A stretch of DNA of 64,000 nt from an uncultured Helicobacter sp. (GTDB lineage: Bacteria; Campylobacterota; Campylobacteria; Campylobacterales; Helicobacteraceae). The notes beneath the pieces were generated by a model. It made no database searches and was not told the origin of the DNA. It worked only from the letters and a program-made list of their open reading frames with translations. The position numbers were made by a program, and so were the translations under genes. Location: positions 1 through 64,000 of the forward strand of contig NZ_CAJTLL010000009.1 in NCBI RefSeq assembly GCF_910577135.1, read 5' to 3'. Of the stretch, positions 44,681 to 55,829 are shown one piece after another (position 1 is the first letter of the stretch; each line of letters begins with the position of its first letter).

Positions 44681-44691
44681 GAAACTCCTTT

Positions 44692-45696
44692 TTAGATATT
44701 GTAGATATTGGTTTTATATTTGGCAAGATTAGCGGGATTGCTAAACCAAGCAATAGTTTCCTCTAGCCCCTCTTTTAATGTATAAGCAGGGCTAAAGCCT
44801 GTAAGCTCTTTTATTTTAGCATTATCGCACCATAGACGGAATACCTCGCTTTTTTGTGGGCGTATTCTTTGAGAATCTGTAATAAACTCTATATCACTTT
44901 TCATTATCTCTTTGATGAGTAGCAATGTATCGTGTATGCTTATTTCGCTATTAGAGCCGATGTTTATAGTCTCTCCTATGGTGTTTTGTGCTAAAGAGAG
45001 TGCGATGAAACCACGACAGGTATCCTTGACATAGTTAAAATCGCGTGTTGGTGTGGTATCACCAAGCTTGATACTTTTAGCCCCACTGGCTATTTGAGTA
45101 ATGATTGTTGGAATAACAGCCCTTGCACTTTGCCTAGGTCCATAAGTATTAAAAGGACGGGCGATTGTAAGTGGTAGAGAAAAGGCATTGTGAAAGCTCA
45201 TAGCAATAGCGTCAGCCCCAATTTTGGTAGCTGAATATGGGCTTTGAGGTTGCAATGGGTGTTTTTCATCTATAGGAACATAGAGAGCTGTGCCATATAC
45301 TTCGCTTGTGCTAGTGTGTATTATGCGTTTGACTTGAGATTCTAATGCAGCTTGGCAAATATTAAGAGTGCCTTTGATATTTGTATCGACATAGCTATCT
45401 GGTGCAGTATATGAATAAGGGATAGCAATAAGTGCTGCAAGATGAAAGATTATATCAATATCTTTACAGATATGTTTGCAAAAATGAGGGTCTCTTATAT
45501 CCCCGCTAAGCACCTCAACAGAATCAAGGCATTCTATATCCTCAAGCCAACCCCACGAATTAAAGGAATTATAAAGGCTAAGGGCTTTTATATGGGCTTG
45601 ATAAAATGGAGAGGTAGAATCTTGTGTTTGCTCATAAATAGCTTGTGTGAGATGTGAGCCGATAAAGCCATCAGCCCCAGTGATAAGTATTTGCAT
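44692..45696 (-). CDS. LegB-type NAD-dependent nucleotide-sugar 4,6-dehydratase
   Basis: 334 residues, extended SDR. LITGADGFIGSHL, LSLYNSFNSWGWLE (characteristic of the LegB group as I know it), STSEVYGTA, catalytic YSATK in QSPYSATKIGADAIA, FNTYGPRQSARAVIP. It makes the 4-keto-6-deoxy sugar for legionaminic acid. It is the first island gene on the minus strand, 15 bases after the M23 peptidase gene, so it may share that gene's promoter. Confidence 0.9.
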   Translation of the reverse strand: MQILITGADGFIGSHLTQAIYEQTQDSTSPFYQAHIKALSLYNSFNSWGWLEDIECLDSVEVLSGDIRDPHFCKHICKDIDIIFHLAALIAIPYSYTAPDSYVDTNIKGTLNICQAALESQVKRIIHTSTSEVYGTALYVPIDEKHPLQPQSPYSATKIGADAIAMSFHNAFSLPLTIARPFNTYGPRQSARAVIPTIITQIASGAKSIKLGDTTPTRDFNYVKDTCRGFIALSLAQNTIGETINIGSNSEISIHDTLLLIKEIMKSDIEFITDSQRIRPQKSEVFRLWCDNAKIKELTGFSPAYTLKEGLEETIAWFSNPANLAKYKTNIYNI

Positions 45697-45711
45697 TGTT
45701 TTATCCTTACT

Positions 45712-46539
45712 TTAAAATAATCCATTGACTTGCTCGATGAAGTCCATCGCATCGACATTTGTGCCATTAATTACAATGCCAAAATGTAAATGCGCTCCAC
45801 TTGCACGCCCTGTATCACCACTTTTAGCGATGATTTGCCCACGTTTGATTATATCTCCTTGCTTGACATTAAAATCGCTTAAATGAAAATATACGCTTAC
45901 AAGTCCTTCTCCGTGGTCAATAGCAATGGTTTTACCTGAAAGATAGCGATCTTGCACGAGCGCTACTTTGCCATCATTACTTGCTTTAATGTCTGTGCCA
46001 ATTTGAGCGCGGAAGTCTGTGCCTCCGTGATAGCTTTTAATCGTATTATTAAACACCCGCGCACTTCCATAAGGGCTAGTGATAACAGAATCTAGAGGTG
46101 CGATAAAGGGTTTATCCCATAATCTGCCCTTAGTGATAGCGCGATACACTTTCAGCATATCATTTCTTTCTTTCTCAATGCGATTTGCTACCTCTTGTGA
46201 ATAGCTCACTTTATTCTGTGCTACGGTGATTTGCTCCTTTTTATATGGCTTTTGCAAAATGGTGATTTTTGCGACATTTTTGTTGTCGCTTTTGATAAAT
46301 TTCACATCTTTGTCATAATAGCTAATCGGCACAAATGCGATAAACTCATCTGCTTTGCTCGGGTGGCTCATAAAATAGAGCAATTTTTTATCATAGGTGA
46401 GCGATGCAGGCTTATTCGCGTGATAAATAAAAGCCGTGCCATTATATGCGGTATTTTCAGCCAAAGACTCTTTAGCAGACACAAAAGACGCTATTCCCAA
46501 AAACAAAGCAATAAAAAGATATGTAAAAACCAAATGCAT
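45712..46539 (-). CDS. M23 (LytM-type) peptidoglycan endopeptidase
   Basis: 275 residues with an N-terminal signal peptide (LFIALFLGIASFVSA), so periplasmic. The C-terminal M23 domain has the zinc ligands in YHGGTDFRA and GAHLHFGI, with VYFHLSD between. The middle region is a conserved substrate-masking or dimer part. It may shape the cell wall as Csd-type proteases do. Its extended -10 promoter is at 46576-46581, divergent from rplU. Confidence 0.9.
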   Translation of the reverse strand: MHLVFTYLFIALFLGIASFVSAKESLAENTAYNGTAFIYHANKPASLTYDKKLLYFMSHPSKADEFIAFVPISYYDKDVKFIKSDNKNVAKITILQKPYKKEQITVAQNKVSYSQEVANRIEKERNDMLKVYRAITKGRLWDKPFIAPLDSVITSPYGSARVFNNTIKSYHGGTDFRAQIGTDIKASNDGKVALVQDRYLSGKTIAIDHGEGLVSVYFHLSDFNVKQGDIIKRGQIIAKSGDTGRASGAHLHFGIVINGTNVDAMDFIEQVNGLF

Positions 46540-46575
46540 AACACCCCTTTAATAGAGTAAAAATTATTATGATAG

Positions 46576-46581
46576 ATTATA
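46576..46581 (-). promoter_or_regulatory. Extended -10 promoter for M23 gene and possibly the island
   Basis: TGCTATAAT on the minus strand, 37 bases before the ATG at 46539. The next gene, legB, follows the peptidase by 15 bases with no terminator seen. Confidence 0.6.
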
Positions 46582-46668
46582 GCAATTCAAAGCTTAGATT
46601 AAAGAATTTTAAGCTAAAATCGCGCTTTTGTTTCAATGCAAAAATACTTCAATTCATAAGGAAATGCA

Positions 46669-46983
46669 ATGTATGCAATATTTAAGAATGGAGGCAAACA
46701 ATACAAGGTCAGCGTTGGGAGCATTGTGCTGCTTGACAAAATGAGCCTTGAGCCAAAGTCAAAGGTTGAATTGAACGAAGTTTTAGCTATTGTCGATGGA
46801 GATAATGCACAGATTGGCACTCCGCTTGTGAAGGGTGCTAAGATTGAGGCGGAAATTATCAACGAGGGCAGGGGCAAAAAGGTCGTTACATTCAAAAAAC
46901 GTAGAAGAAAAGACAGCAAGACAAAACGAGGCTTTAGACGCGATTTTACTCGTGTGAAGATTCTAAATATTATAGCAAAATAG
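46669..46983 (+). CDS. rplU: Ribosomal protein bL21
   Basis: 104 residues, typical length, [14 protein letters not shown] at the start and [14 protein letters not shown] near the end. First gene of rplU-rpmA. An AGCTAAAAT box at 46615-46620 may be its promoter. Confidence 0.97.
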   Translation: MYAIFKNGGKQYKVSVGSIVLLDKMSLEPKSKVELNEVLAIVDGDNAQIGTPLVKGAKIEAEIINEGRGKKVVTFKKRRRKDSKTKRGFRRDFTRVKILNIIAK

Positions 46984-46995
46984 CAAGGAGCGATT

Positions 46996-47253
46996 ATGGC
47001 ACATAAGAAAGGTCAGGGAAGCACTCAAAATAACCGCGATTCAGCCGGACGCCGTTTAGGTGTAAAAAAATTTGGCTCACAATTTGTTCGAGCGGGTAAT
47101 ATTATCATCCGCCAAAGAGGCACAAAAGTGCATCCGGGCGATAATGTAGGCTTAGGCAAGGATCATACCATTTATGCCTTGATTGATGGGATAGTGAAAT
47201 TTCAGCAAAAAGATAAAAATCGCAAAAAAGTTTCTGTTATCCCCGCTTCGTAA
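46996..47253 (+). CDS. rpmA: Ribosomal protein bL27
   Basis: 85 residues, [20 protein letters not shown] at the start with no N-terminal extension to be cleaved. Follows rplU by 12 bases. obgE, usually next, is separated from it by a 474-base gap holding an antisense gene fragment. Confidence 0.97.
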   Translation: MAHKKGQGSTQNNRDSAGRRLGVKKFGSQFVRAGNIIIRQRGTKVHPGDNVGLGKDHTIYALIDGIVKFQQKDKNRKKVSVIPAS

Positions 47254-47321
47254 GAAATGGTATTTAGGCTGGGGCGTATCTTTAACCCTAGCCTTATTTC
47301 CTTTTTCTTTCACTCCCCTTA

Positions 47322-47633
47322 CCCCCTGCTTCACATACGACTTCAACAAACGTAAAACTCTATATAATCGTGGATAAAAATAAGCAATCTGTGTATTGAA
47401 ACTTATCTTTTGCATATAAGGTTCTAAAGGTTTTAATAAATCTCGTATATATTTTGGGTCAGATTCAAAACATATCCCTCCAAAGGCATATATAGCACTA
47501 CTCCCATCATCTATTAAAATGATTTCTAGATTTGCATAGCTTTGATTTATTATAGAATCCAAGCAATCTTTTAAATATTCTTCTACATTATAGATTGGCA
47601 CTATAATAGCGACTTTGTGGTTTGTATGCATAG
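47322..47633 (-). pseudogene. Internally deleted copy of the GT2 gene inserted between rpmA and obgE
   Basis: Bases 47322-47496 match 42255-42429 and 47496-47633 match 43411-43548, essentially identical by eye; the 981 bases between are missing. The join (TATATAGC with ACTACTCCC) shares only a C. It keeps the GT2 start [17 protein letters not shown] to DDGSS, joined in frame to the C-terminal [14 protein letters not shown] and on past the normal end, with a stop inside rpmA antisense. It lacks the DxD site and cannot be an active transferase. Confidence 0.88.
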
Positions 47634-47727
47634 GGGGTCCTTAATCAAAATGTAGCGTATTGTATTCAATCCAAAATATTATTAGTGGATTCGTGCTAGT
47701 ATTGTGAGTTTAATGCGAGGGTAGATA

Positions 47728-48771
47728 ATGTTTGTAGATAGTGTAGATATTTTTATCGCTTCGGGTAAGGGTGGAGCGGGTGCAGTGAGCTTCCGTAGGG
47801 AAAAGTTTGTCATACATGGCGGTCCTGATGGCGGCGATGGCGGCGATGGCGGCGATGTGTATGTGGAGGTAGATAATAATACTGATACACTTTCAAAGTT
47901 CCGTGGTGCGCGGCATTATAAGGCGAAAAATGGGCAGCCCGGTCAGGGAAAACGTTGCAGTGGGAAAAGAGGCACGGATATTACGATTAAAGTGCCGCTT
48001 GGCACACAGATTCTTAACCATGAGAGCAAAGAGCTAATTGTTGATATGGATACTTTCCCTAAACGTGTGCGTTTGCTTAAGGGTGGCAAGGGTGGCTTGG
48101 GCAATGCGCATTTTAAAAACGCCACAAATCAAGCTCCTACTTACGCGCAAAGTGGTTTAGAGGGGGAGGAGAGGCATATACGATTAGAACTTAAGCTGAT
48201 TGCTGATGTGGGGTTGGTAGGATTCCCAAATGTGGGGAAATCTACGCTTATTTCCGTGCTATCAAATGCAAAGCCAGAGGTGGCAAATTATGAATTTACC
48301 ACGCTTGTGCCACATCTTGGCGTGGTTAGCATTGATGAATATAATGCGTTTGTAATGGCGGATATTCCGGGTATTATCGAGGGGGCAAGTGAGGGTAGGG
48401 GGCTAGGTATTGCATTTTTGAAGCATATTGAGCGCACGGGATTCTTACTTTTTGTGCTAGATGCGATGCGGGAGCAAAGTCTTAAGGAACAATGGGAGAT
48501 TCTCTCTTTGGAGTTAAAAAAATTTTCTTCAATATTGGCTCAAAGAGCCTTTGGCATAGTGCTTTCAAAGAGTGATATACAGCATTTGGGCGAGGAGTTT
48601 AGAGATAAATTTTGTAAAGAATATGAGGAATTGCAGATATTTTTAGCCCATATAGGTAATCCGCAAAGCTTCCTCCTACCTATTTCGAGTTTGCAAAAGA
48701 TGGGACTAAAAGAGCTTAAGTTTTACATTATGGAAGCGCTCAAAGATACAAAAAGAGGGATTCTAGCTTGA
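47728..48771 (+). CDS. obgE: Obg GTPase
   Basis: 347 residues. Glycine-rich Obg fold ([18 protein letters not shown]), then G1 [22 protein letters not shown] and SKSD. A 9-base GGCGGCGAT unit occurs three times in the Obg domain (GGDGGDGGD). GAGG lies seven bases before the ATG. The inserted GT2 fragment separates it from rpmA; a weak TAGTAT box near 47697 could supply a promoter of its own. Confidence 0.96.
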   Translation: MFVDSVDIFIASGKGGAGAVSFRREKFVIHGGPDGGDGGDGGDVYVEVDNNTDTLSKFRGARHYKAKNGQPGQGKRCSGKRGTDITIKVPLGTQILNHESKELIVDMDTFPKRVRLLKGGKGGLGNAHFKNATNQAPTYAQSGLEGEERHIRLELKLIADVGLVGFPNVGKSTLISVLSNAKPEVANYEFTTLVPHLGVVSIDEYNAFVMADIPGIIEGASEGRGLGIAFLKHIERTGFLLFVLDAMREQSLKEQWEILSLELKKFSSILAQRAFGIVLSKSDIQHLGEEFRDKFCKEYEELQIFLAHIGNPQSFLLPISSLQKMGLKELKFYIMEALKDTKRGILA

Positions 48772-49084
48772 TATAACGTTTTGGAATTTATTTTTAAGTA
48801 AAGATTAAAATCCCTTGAATTTAGCCTGTTAGAAGTATTTAGCGTGTATTAGGTTGTTTGTGAAATATCTTCTTTATATTTCTTTTTCTCTTTTGTATAG
48901 GGTAAAGAGCATTCTGTAGTAGGAAAATGAGAGCTAAAAGAAGAGCTCTTGTTCGCTTGTGTTGTGAGGGAAGGCTAAGAGCAATCTACATTCTATAAAT
49001 GAGATACTGAATGAATACTGATGGAATTTTAGAGGTTTTTCGTGGGAATTTGTTTCAAATGCGTTTTTTGTATGACGCAATTAC

Positions 49085-49090
49085 TATAAG
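49085..49090 (+). promoter_or_regulatory. Candidate -10 box for outer-membrane-protein leader
   Basis: TATAAG preceded by TAC. Weak on its own; placed so that the G15 tract and hairpins fall in the leader. Confidence 0.35.
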
Positions 49091-49138
49091 TCTAGTGCTT
49101 TTGAGAGTTTTAGTAAGGATGAGGATAGATAAAAAATT

Positions 49139-49194
49139 GTTACACTTTGAATAAGGTGTAACAAAACCCCCTATTTTTAAGCAAAAATAGGGGG
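49139..49194 (+). repeat. Two hairpins next to G15 tract
   Basis: GTTACAC/GTGTAAC (49139-49162), then CCCCCTATTTTT, loop AAGC, AAAAATAGGGGG (49167-49194), a perfect 12-bp stem whose 3' arm uses the first bases of the G tract. On the minus strand the second hairpin is followed by TTTTGTT and looks like a terminator. Confidence 0.8.
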
Positions 49195-49204
49195 GGGGGG
49201 GGGG
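49190..49204 (+). repeat. G15 tract upstream of outer-membrane-protein gene
   Basis: Fifteen G, 51 bases before the ATG at 49256. Its flanks (AATA before, TAGAAT after) differ from the island tracts. Confidence 0.88.
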
Positions 49205-49255
49205 TAGAATGTTTAGGTATTTCGTTAAGAAATAGCCTATAGCAAAGGGAATGTG

Positions 49256-49909
49256 ATGAAAAAAACATTATGTAAGTTCGGTTTTTGGCTTTGAGTTTAG
49301 CAGCCTCTATGGCTTCTGTAGCAATGGCAGAGGAGAGCGGTGCATTTTTTGGTGCGGGTATAGGGCACGGGTCGGCTTCTGCTAAAATTACCTCAAATGG
49401 CGTGATTATCGATGGTGATGGTAAAAGATATGGCGCGGGATTAAGCTTTGATGTTCTTGCTGGGTATAAGCAATTTTTCACTCAAAACTTTGGATTACGC
49501 TATTATGCAAATTTTACCTATGCGAGTTTTACAACTTATGAACGTTCAGGTGAAACTAATGCAATGAATGAATTATGGTGTGAATATTGATGCACTTTAT
49601 AATTTTATCGATACAGGATATTCTAGTCTTGGAGCATTTTTGGGTGTAGGCGTAGGAGCAAATACTTGGAGCGGTGTGGTTGTAGATGAAATTGAAAACG
49701 TTGGGTTAAGCCCTAATAAAACGGGGCTTGATGTGTCTTTAAATGTCGGTTTGCGTAGTGTGATACATAAAAGACTGAGTTTAGAAGCCATCATAAGGGT
49801 GCCTCTCTTGTTGCACACGTTGTATTCAGGCAATGTTGAAAATAGCAAGATGGAGTTCGTAGGCTCTCGTGCCTATAATGTCGGCGCGAGGTATATTATT
49901 AACTTTTAA
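49256..49909 (+). pseudogene. Outer-membrane beta-barrel protein, two frame lesions
   Basis: ATG at 49256 starts a signal peptide (MKKTLCKFGF) that goes out of frame at a T5 run at 49282-49286; T6 would lead into LALSLAASMASVAMAEES. The mature part (AFFGAGIGHGSASAKI) is about 195 residues, ends in NVGARYIINF with the terminal F of porin-like barrels, and breaks again at 49563-49572, where AATG is present twice; one copy would restore NAMNYGVNIDALYNF. Both lesions are simple-repeat changes, so reversion is possible. Confidence 0.8.
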
Positions 49910-49930
49910 TCAAGTATTTTCTATTTAAAG

Positions 49931-49965
49931 ATGTCCCGTCCATAGTGGTATTTATGACGGGATAT
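49931..49965. terminator. Terminator between converging genes
   Basis: ATGTCCCGTC pairs with GACGGGATAT (one G-T pair) around a 15-base loop, between the outer-membrane-protein stop and the ybjQ stop. Confidence 0.55.
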
Positions 49966-50277
49966 TTAATGAATCTTGATAGCTGTGCCATATACGAGCA
50001 CTTCTGAAGTATTGCTCATCACCGATGAAGTAGCGTAGCGAACGCCAATAATGGCATTTGCCCCAAGATTACGCGCTTCCTCAATCATACGCGTGGTGGC
50101 TATATGCCTAGCATCATTAAGCATTTCAGTATAGCCTTTAATCTCCCCGCCTACAATGCCCTTAAGCCCTGCCATAATATCACGTCCTATGTGCTTTGAT
50201 TGCACCATAGAGCCTTTGACAAGCCCGAGTGTTTGATAATTCTGTGAGGGTAGATAATCAACGCTATAAAGATTCAT
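49966..50277 (-). CDS. YbjQ-type (UPF0145) protein
   Basis: 103 residues, pentameric YbjQ family: GLVKGSMVQSKHIGRDI, the middle ARNLGANAIIGVRY and a C-terminal VLVYGTAIKI are characteristic. Function is not established; a metal-binding role has been suggested for the family. It follows aspS by 9 bases and is probably co-transcribed. Confidence 0.88.
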   Translation of the reverse strand: MNLYSVDYLPSQNYQTLGLVKGSMVQSKHIGRDIMAGLKGIVGGEIKGYTEMLNDARHIATTRMIEEARNLGANAIIGVRYATSSVMSNTSEVLVYGTAIKIH

Positions 50278-50286
50278 AACAATTCT

Positions 50287-52035
50287 TTATCCCATCTGTG
50301 TGATTTTCGTGCGTATGTGAAGCTCTTTGAGCTGCTCCTCACTTACAGGGCTTGGAGCGTTTGTAAGCGGACAAGTCGCCCTCTGCGTTTTGGGGAAGGC
50401 AATTACGTCACGTATGCTTTGTGCTTGAGTGATAAGCATAATAAGTCTATCAAAGCCAATAGCAATCCCCCCGTGAGGTGGCGCACCATAGCGCAGGGCT
50501 TCAAGCAAAAAGCCAAACTTTTCCTGTGCCTCTGCTTCATCTATCCCAAGCAGCTTAAAAACTTGTGTCTGTATAGAATCTTTATGGATTCTAATGCTCC
50601 CACCACCTAACTCAACGCCATTTAGCACGACATCATAGGCAATAGATTCTATCTCTTCCACATCATCTTTATTCAAATCCTTTGGCATAGTGAAAGGGTG
50701 GTGCAATGCCTTTGTCCTGTCATCCTCCTTTTCAAACATAGGAAAATCCACTACCCATAGAAATTTACGCAATTTTTCATCGATAAGCCCCATATCCGCA
50801 CCGATTTTAAGCCGTAATCGCCCCATATAGTCCCACACGACTTTTTTCGCCCCCGCACCAAAGAATATAATATCCCCTATTTCCGCACCTACGCGCTTTA
50901 GTAGTGCGTTTAGGGCTTCTTGGCTAATAAACTTTACCAATGGTCCCTTACACTCATCAGGTTTCACTTGGATATATGCTAATCCCTTAGCACCAAATTT
51001 ACGCACGAACTCCTCTGCCTCTCCCAAAGTCTTGCGTGAAAAGAAGTTATCCCCACCCTTGACACAAAGGGCTTTGATACGATTTTGCTTAGAATCTTTA
51101 GCGATATTTTGAAAGATAGGATTGCTTGATTCTATAAACAAATCTCCCACTTCTATAAGTGGTAACTCAAAGCGCAAATCGGGCTTATCGCTCCCATAAG
51201 ATTCCATTGCCTCCGCATAAGGCATACGCATAAAGGGCGTTTGTATCTGCTCTCCACAAGCGGCAAAAATATCCTTAAGGAGCGTTTCTGCCATTGTGAT
51301 GATGTCATTTTCCTCGCAAAAGCTCATTTCAATGTCAATTTGCGTAAATTCTGGCTGCCTATCCGCTCTCAAATCCTCATCTCTAAAGCAACGCGCGATT
51401 TGAAAATATCTATCAAAGCCGCTTACCATAAGGAGCTGCTTAAACAGCTGCGGACTTTGAGGCAGGGCATAAAACGCCCCCTGATGCACACGTGAAGGCA
51501 CGAGATAGTCTCTTGCACCCTCTGGTGTAGCCTGCGTGAGTATAGGTGTCTCCACTTCTAAAAAGCCCATTTTGTGCAGACTATTCCGTGCGGCAATGGC
51601 GACATTAGAGCGGGTTTGAAAGATATGATAAGCCTTGCTTGAGCGCAAATCTAAATAGCGATATTTGAGCCTTAGCTCCTCATTCACGCTTTCATCGCCG
51701 ATAGCTATGGGAGGGGTAGGGGATTTATTTTCTATCACAAGTGAGGAAAGCACGATTTCAATCTTGCCTGTTTTGAGCTTTGAATTCTCTAATCCTTCCC
51801 CTCTAGCTCGTATTTTGCCTCGTGCGATAAGCACATATTCATCACGCACACTTGAAGCGATATGATGTGTCTCACTGCTTGGGTCGCACACAAGCTGAAC
51901 AATACCGCTTTTATCGCGCAAATCGATAAATACCACACCCCCGTGGTCGCGATATGTGTTACACCAGCCGCATACTTGCACCTCGGTGCCTATATGCTCC
52001 TCTCCTAAATCTGCGCATAAATGAGTTCTTAACAT
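50287..52035 (-). CDS. aspS: Aspartyl-tRNA synthetase
   Basis: 582 residues, bacterial type. N-terminal OB anticodon-binding domain ([23 protein letters not shown] region), class II motif 2 [19 protein letters not shown], the bacterial insertion domain and motif 3 [10 protein letters not shown]. Campylobacterota lack AsnRS and use a non-discriminating AspRS with GatCAB; that is family knowledge, not shown here. Full length, no lesion. Confidence 0.97.
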   Translation of the reverse strand: MLRTHLCADLGEEHIGTEVQVCGWCNTYRDHGGVVFIDLRDKSGIVQLVCDPSSETHHIASSVRDEYVLIARGKIRARGEGLENSKLKTGKIEIVLSSLVIENKSPTPPIAIGDESVNEELRLKYRYLDLRSSKAYHIFQTRSNVAIAARNSLHKMGFLEVETPILTQATPEGARDYLVPSRVHQGAFYALPQSPQLFKQLLMVSGFDRYFQIARCFRDEDLRADRQPEFTQIDIEMSFCEENDIITMAETLLKDIFAACGEQIQTPFMRMPYAEAMESYGSDKPDLRFELPLIEVGDLFIESSNPIFQNIAKDSKQNRIKALCVKGGDNFFSRKTLGEAEEFVRKFGAKGLAYIQVKPDECKGPLVKFISQEALNALLKRVGAEIGDIIFFGAGAKKVVWDYMGRLRLKIGADMGLIDEKLRKFLWVVDFPMFEKEDDRTKALHHPFTMPKDLNKDDVEEIESIAYDVVLNGVELGGGSIRIHKDSIQTQVFKLLGIDEAEAQEKFGFLLEALRYGAPPHGGIAIGFDRLIMLITQAQSIRDVIAFPKTQRATCPLTNAPSPVSEEQLKELHIRTKITQMG

Positions 52036-52077
52036 ACTTTACCCTTGTAAAATGAAATAGAGGATTTTAATGCAATT

Positions 52078-53046
52078 TTAAAGATTAATGCCTACAAGAA
52101 TTTGACGTAATGCTTGTTCTACTTCTATAGGATTTGATTTGGTAATAAAGCCATCAGCATTAAGCCGCTCTGCCATTTGGTGATTACTATCACTACTCAT
52201 TGAAGAGTTAATAATCACAGGGATATGACAAGTTGCAGGTGTTTCTTTGATACGTTTTAATACTTCAAAGCCTGATACAATAGGCATTTCCAAATCCGTA
52301 ATAACCGCACCGATATTTGCAGCCACACCCGGATTATGCAAATAATCAAGCAAAGCCTTGCCGTTAGGAAAGCTAAAGTATCTTAAATCGAGTTTTTCGA
52401 TGATTTTTTGTAAAGATTTTGCCGCAGATTTAGAATCTTCAGCCAATAGCACGACTTTATCACTTGAAATTGCCGCAATATCATTGAGTTCGAGCTCATT
52501 TGCAGCATTGACAGAGGGGAAGGCTTCAGTGAGCATTCGTTCTACATCTAAGACTTGTATCACAGAGCCATCATCATATTTTGTTGTCGCTGTAATTTTA
52601 GAATCTCCATCAATACCAAATTCCGAGCCAACATTTATATCACTCCAACTTTTATGGATAATGCGCTTCACACCCATAATTTTAAGTCCTACCGTGCTAT
52701 TAGAAAAGCTACAAATAATCACTAAGCTTTTTTTAGTATCAAGCGAAAATTCCCGCAAGTCTTTATCAGGGTGTTCTTTGCTATAATATAGCCATCGACG
52801 CATATCTACAAGCGGTATAGTCTCATCACGCACGGTAAGATAGCCTAGCACGATACCGCTATTGTCTCCCGCTGTTTCAGTAAGCTCATTATCATAATAA
52901 ATAATTTCACGTATCTTAAATACATTCATTGCATAAAGCTGATTTGTCCTATCTTTTTCTTCTTCTAATGTGAAGCACAAAAATTGCACTTCATTATTGA
53001 GATGTAATGAAGTGGTTTTGTCTATTTCATTTTGCTTTTTTGCCAA
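52078..53046 (-). CDS. cheV: Chemotaxis coupling protein CheV (CheW-receiver fusion)
   Basis: 322 residues from TTG at 53046, chosen because GGAGG lies six bases upstream; longer frames to 53133 lack a site and run into the promoter. CheW-like domain about 15-170 (QFLCFTLEEEKDRTNQLYAMN), then a receiver domain about 195-320 with VVLLAEDSKSA, phospho-acceptor in VITDLEMPIV and GFITKSNPI. It couples chemoreceptors to CheA. Helicobacter species have several CheV paralogues; which one this is I cannot say. Confidence 0.9.
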   Translation of the reverse strand: MAKKQNEIDKTTSLHLNNEVQFLCFTLEEEKDRTNQLYAMNVFKIREIIYYDNELTETAGDNSGIVLGYLTVRDETIPLVDMRRWLYYSKEHPDKDLREFSLDTKKSLVIICSFSNSTVGLKIMGVKRIIHKSWSDINVGSEFGIDGDSKITATTKYDDGSVIQVLDVERMLTEAFPSVNAANELELNDIAAISSDKVVLLAEDSKSAAKSLQKIIEKLDLRYFSFPNGKALLDYLHNPGVAANIGAVITDLEMPIVSGFEVLKRIKETPATCHIPVIINSSMSSDSNHQMAERLNADGFITKSNPIEVEQALRQILVGINL

Positions 53047-53068
53047 TATCTGCCTCCAAAACTTAAAA

Positions 53069-53094
53069 ATTATAACATTTAAAAATGATATAAT
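53069..53094. promoter_or_regulatory. Divergent extended -10 boxes for cheV and ligA
   Basis: TGTTATAAT on the minus strand (TATAAT at 53069-53074) and TGATATAAT on the plus strand (TATAAT at 53089-53094) lie almost back to back in the gap. Confidence 0.65.
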
Positions 53095-53120
53095 TCTATC
53101 GCAAAATACATAAATTTTAA

Positions 53121-55109
<1,989 letters not shown>

Positions 55110-55222
55110 GTTAATTAAGATAAGGTGATGAGTTTTGTAAAATAAATTTAAGAGATTTTATTTATTTGCGAGTAAAAAATGCCAAGCAGAAAGGCATTTG
55201 TTTTGTAGTATTTAGACTAGCC

Positions 55223-55825
55223 TTATATACTAAAATCATAATAGCTCAAAGTAAGCATAATCCGCGATGTGTCAAATCGCTCATCAAGCAGCTTTTTGCT
55301 CTTGTAGTTAAAGCCCTGTTGATACCCTATACTTAATCCATATCCACGCGCTATATCAAAAAACAGCTCCGCCCTCACCAATCCACCATAGATATTATAT
55401 TGCTCATCAACATCAGGCATTGCCAAATTACTCATCTCAAAGCCGCCGCCGACTAAGCATATTACACGTCCATTGAAAAATCTATATCCCATTTGTCCGC
55501 CCAAAGAAAAGGCATAAAATCCATTTTTGTTTTCCGATCCTGCACTTCCATCAATCCACGCATTCAAAAGAAAGGCTTTAGAATTGCCTAGCATAACACC
55601 TCGCTTTAAACCAAAAATCACCGCATTACGCGCACTCTCGTAGTCTTGTAGCATAGTTCTATTGCCTGATGTGTGCCAAATCTTAGAATGCACCCCACCA
55701 ATGCTTAAACTCCCAAAAGTGTGATTATCCGCAGGGATAGGTACAGTGGAGAAGTCTAAGCCCTGTACTTGCAGACATAGCATTCCTATTGCAAGCACAA
55801 GTTTCACTGCATATCGCACAAACAC
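55223..55825 (-). CDS. Predicted outer-membrane beta-barrel protein
   Basis: About 200 residues from a GTG at 55825, four bases after the helicase stop; the open frame extends upstream but only antisense of frame inside the helicase gene. A signal peptide (VKLVLAIGMLCLQVQG) is followed by alternating strands (FYAFSLGGQMGYRFF, VICLVGGGFEMSN, YGLSIGYQQGF) and an end TLSYYDFSI typical of small barrels. It belongs to no family I can name. Co-transcribed with the helicase. Confidence 0.75.
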   Translation of the reverse strand: MFVRYAVKLVLAIGMLCLQVQGLDFSTVPIPADNHTFGSLSIGGVHSKIWHTSGNRTMLQDYESARNAVIFGLKRGVMLGNSKAFLLNAWIDGSAGSENKNGFYAFSLGGQMGYRFFNGRVICLVGGGFEMSNLAMPDVDEQYNIYGGLVRAELFFDIARGYGLSIGYQQGFNYKSKKLLDERFDTSRIMLTLSYYDFSI

Positions 55826-55829
55826 GATT

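Larger units (their letters stand above)
48772..49255. other. 484-base gene-free region between obgE and outer-membrane-protein gene
   Basis: No open frame of note. A TACTATAAG box at 49085-49090 (plus) could start a leader of about 160 bases that contains two hairpins and a G15 tract. The first 300 bases hold nothing I recognise. Confidence 0.6.

Noticed and set aside
47152-47631. 159-residue minus-strand open frame read as a glycosyltransferase
   Set aside because: It is a join of the two ends of the GT2 gene followed by rpmA antisense; it lacks the DxD site, so I list it as a deleted copy.
47254-47727. Insertion sequence or phage between rpmA and obgE
   Set aside because: No transposase, inverted ends or target duplication could be seen; only the GT2 remnant is present.
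47821-47860. GGCGGCGAT repeat in obgE as a phase switch
   Set aside because: The unit is 9 bases and in frame, within a normally glycine-rich Obg region.
49140-49481. Minus-strand open frame containing the C15 run
   Set aside because: It is antisense to the outer-membrane-protein gene and leader, with poly-proline low complexity and no start site.
52358-52786. Plus-strand open frame of 142 residues in cheV
   Set aside because: Serine- and leucine-rich shadow of cheV in the opposite strand, with no ribosome site.
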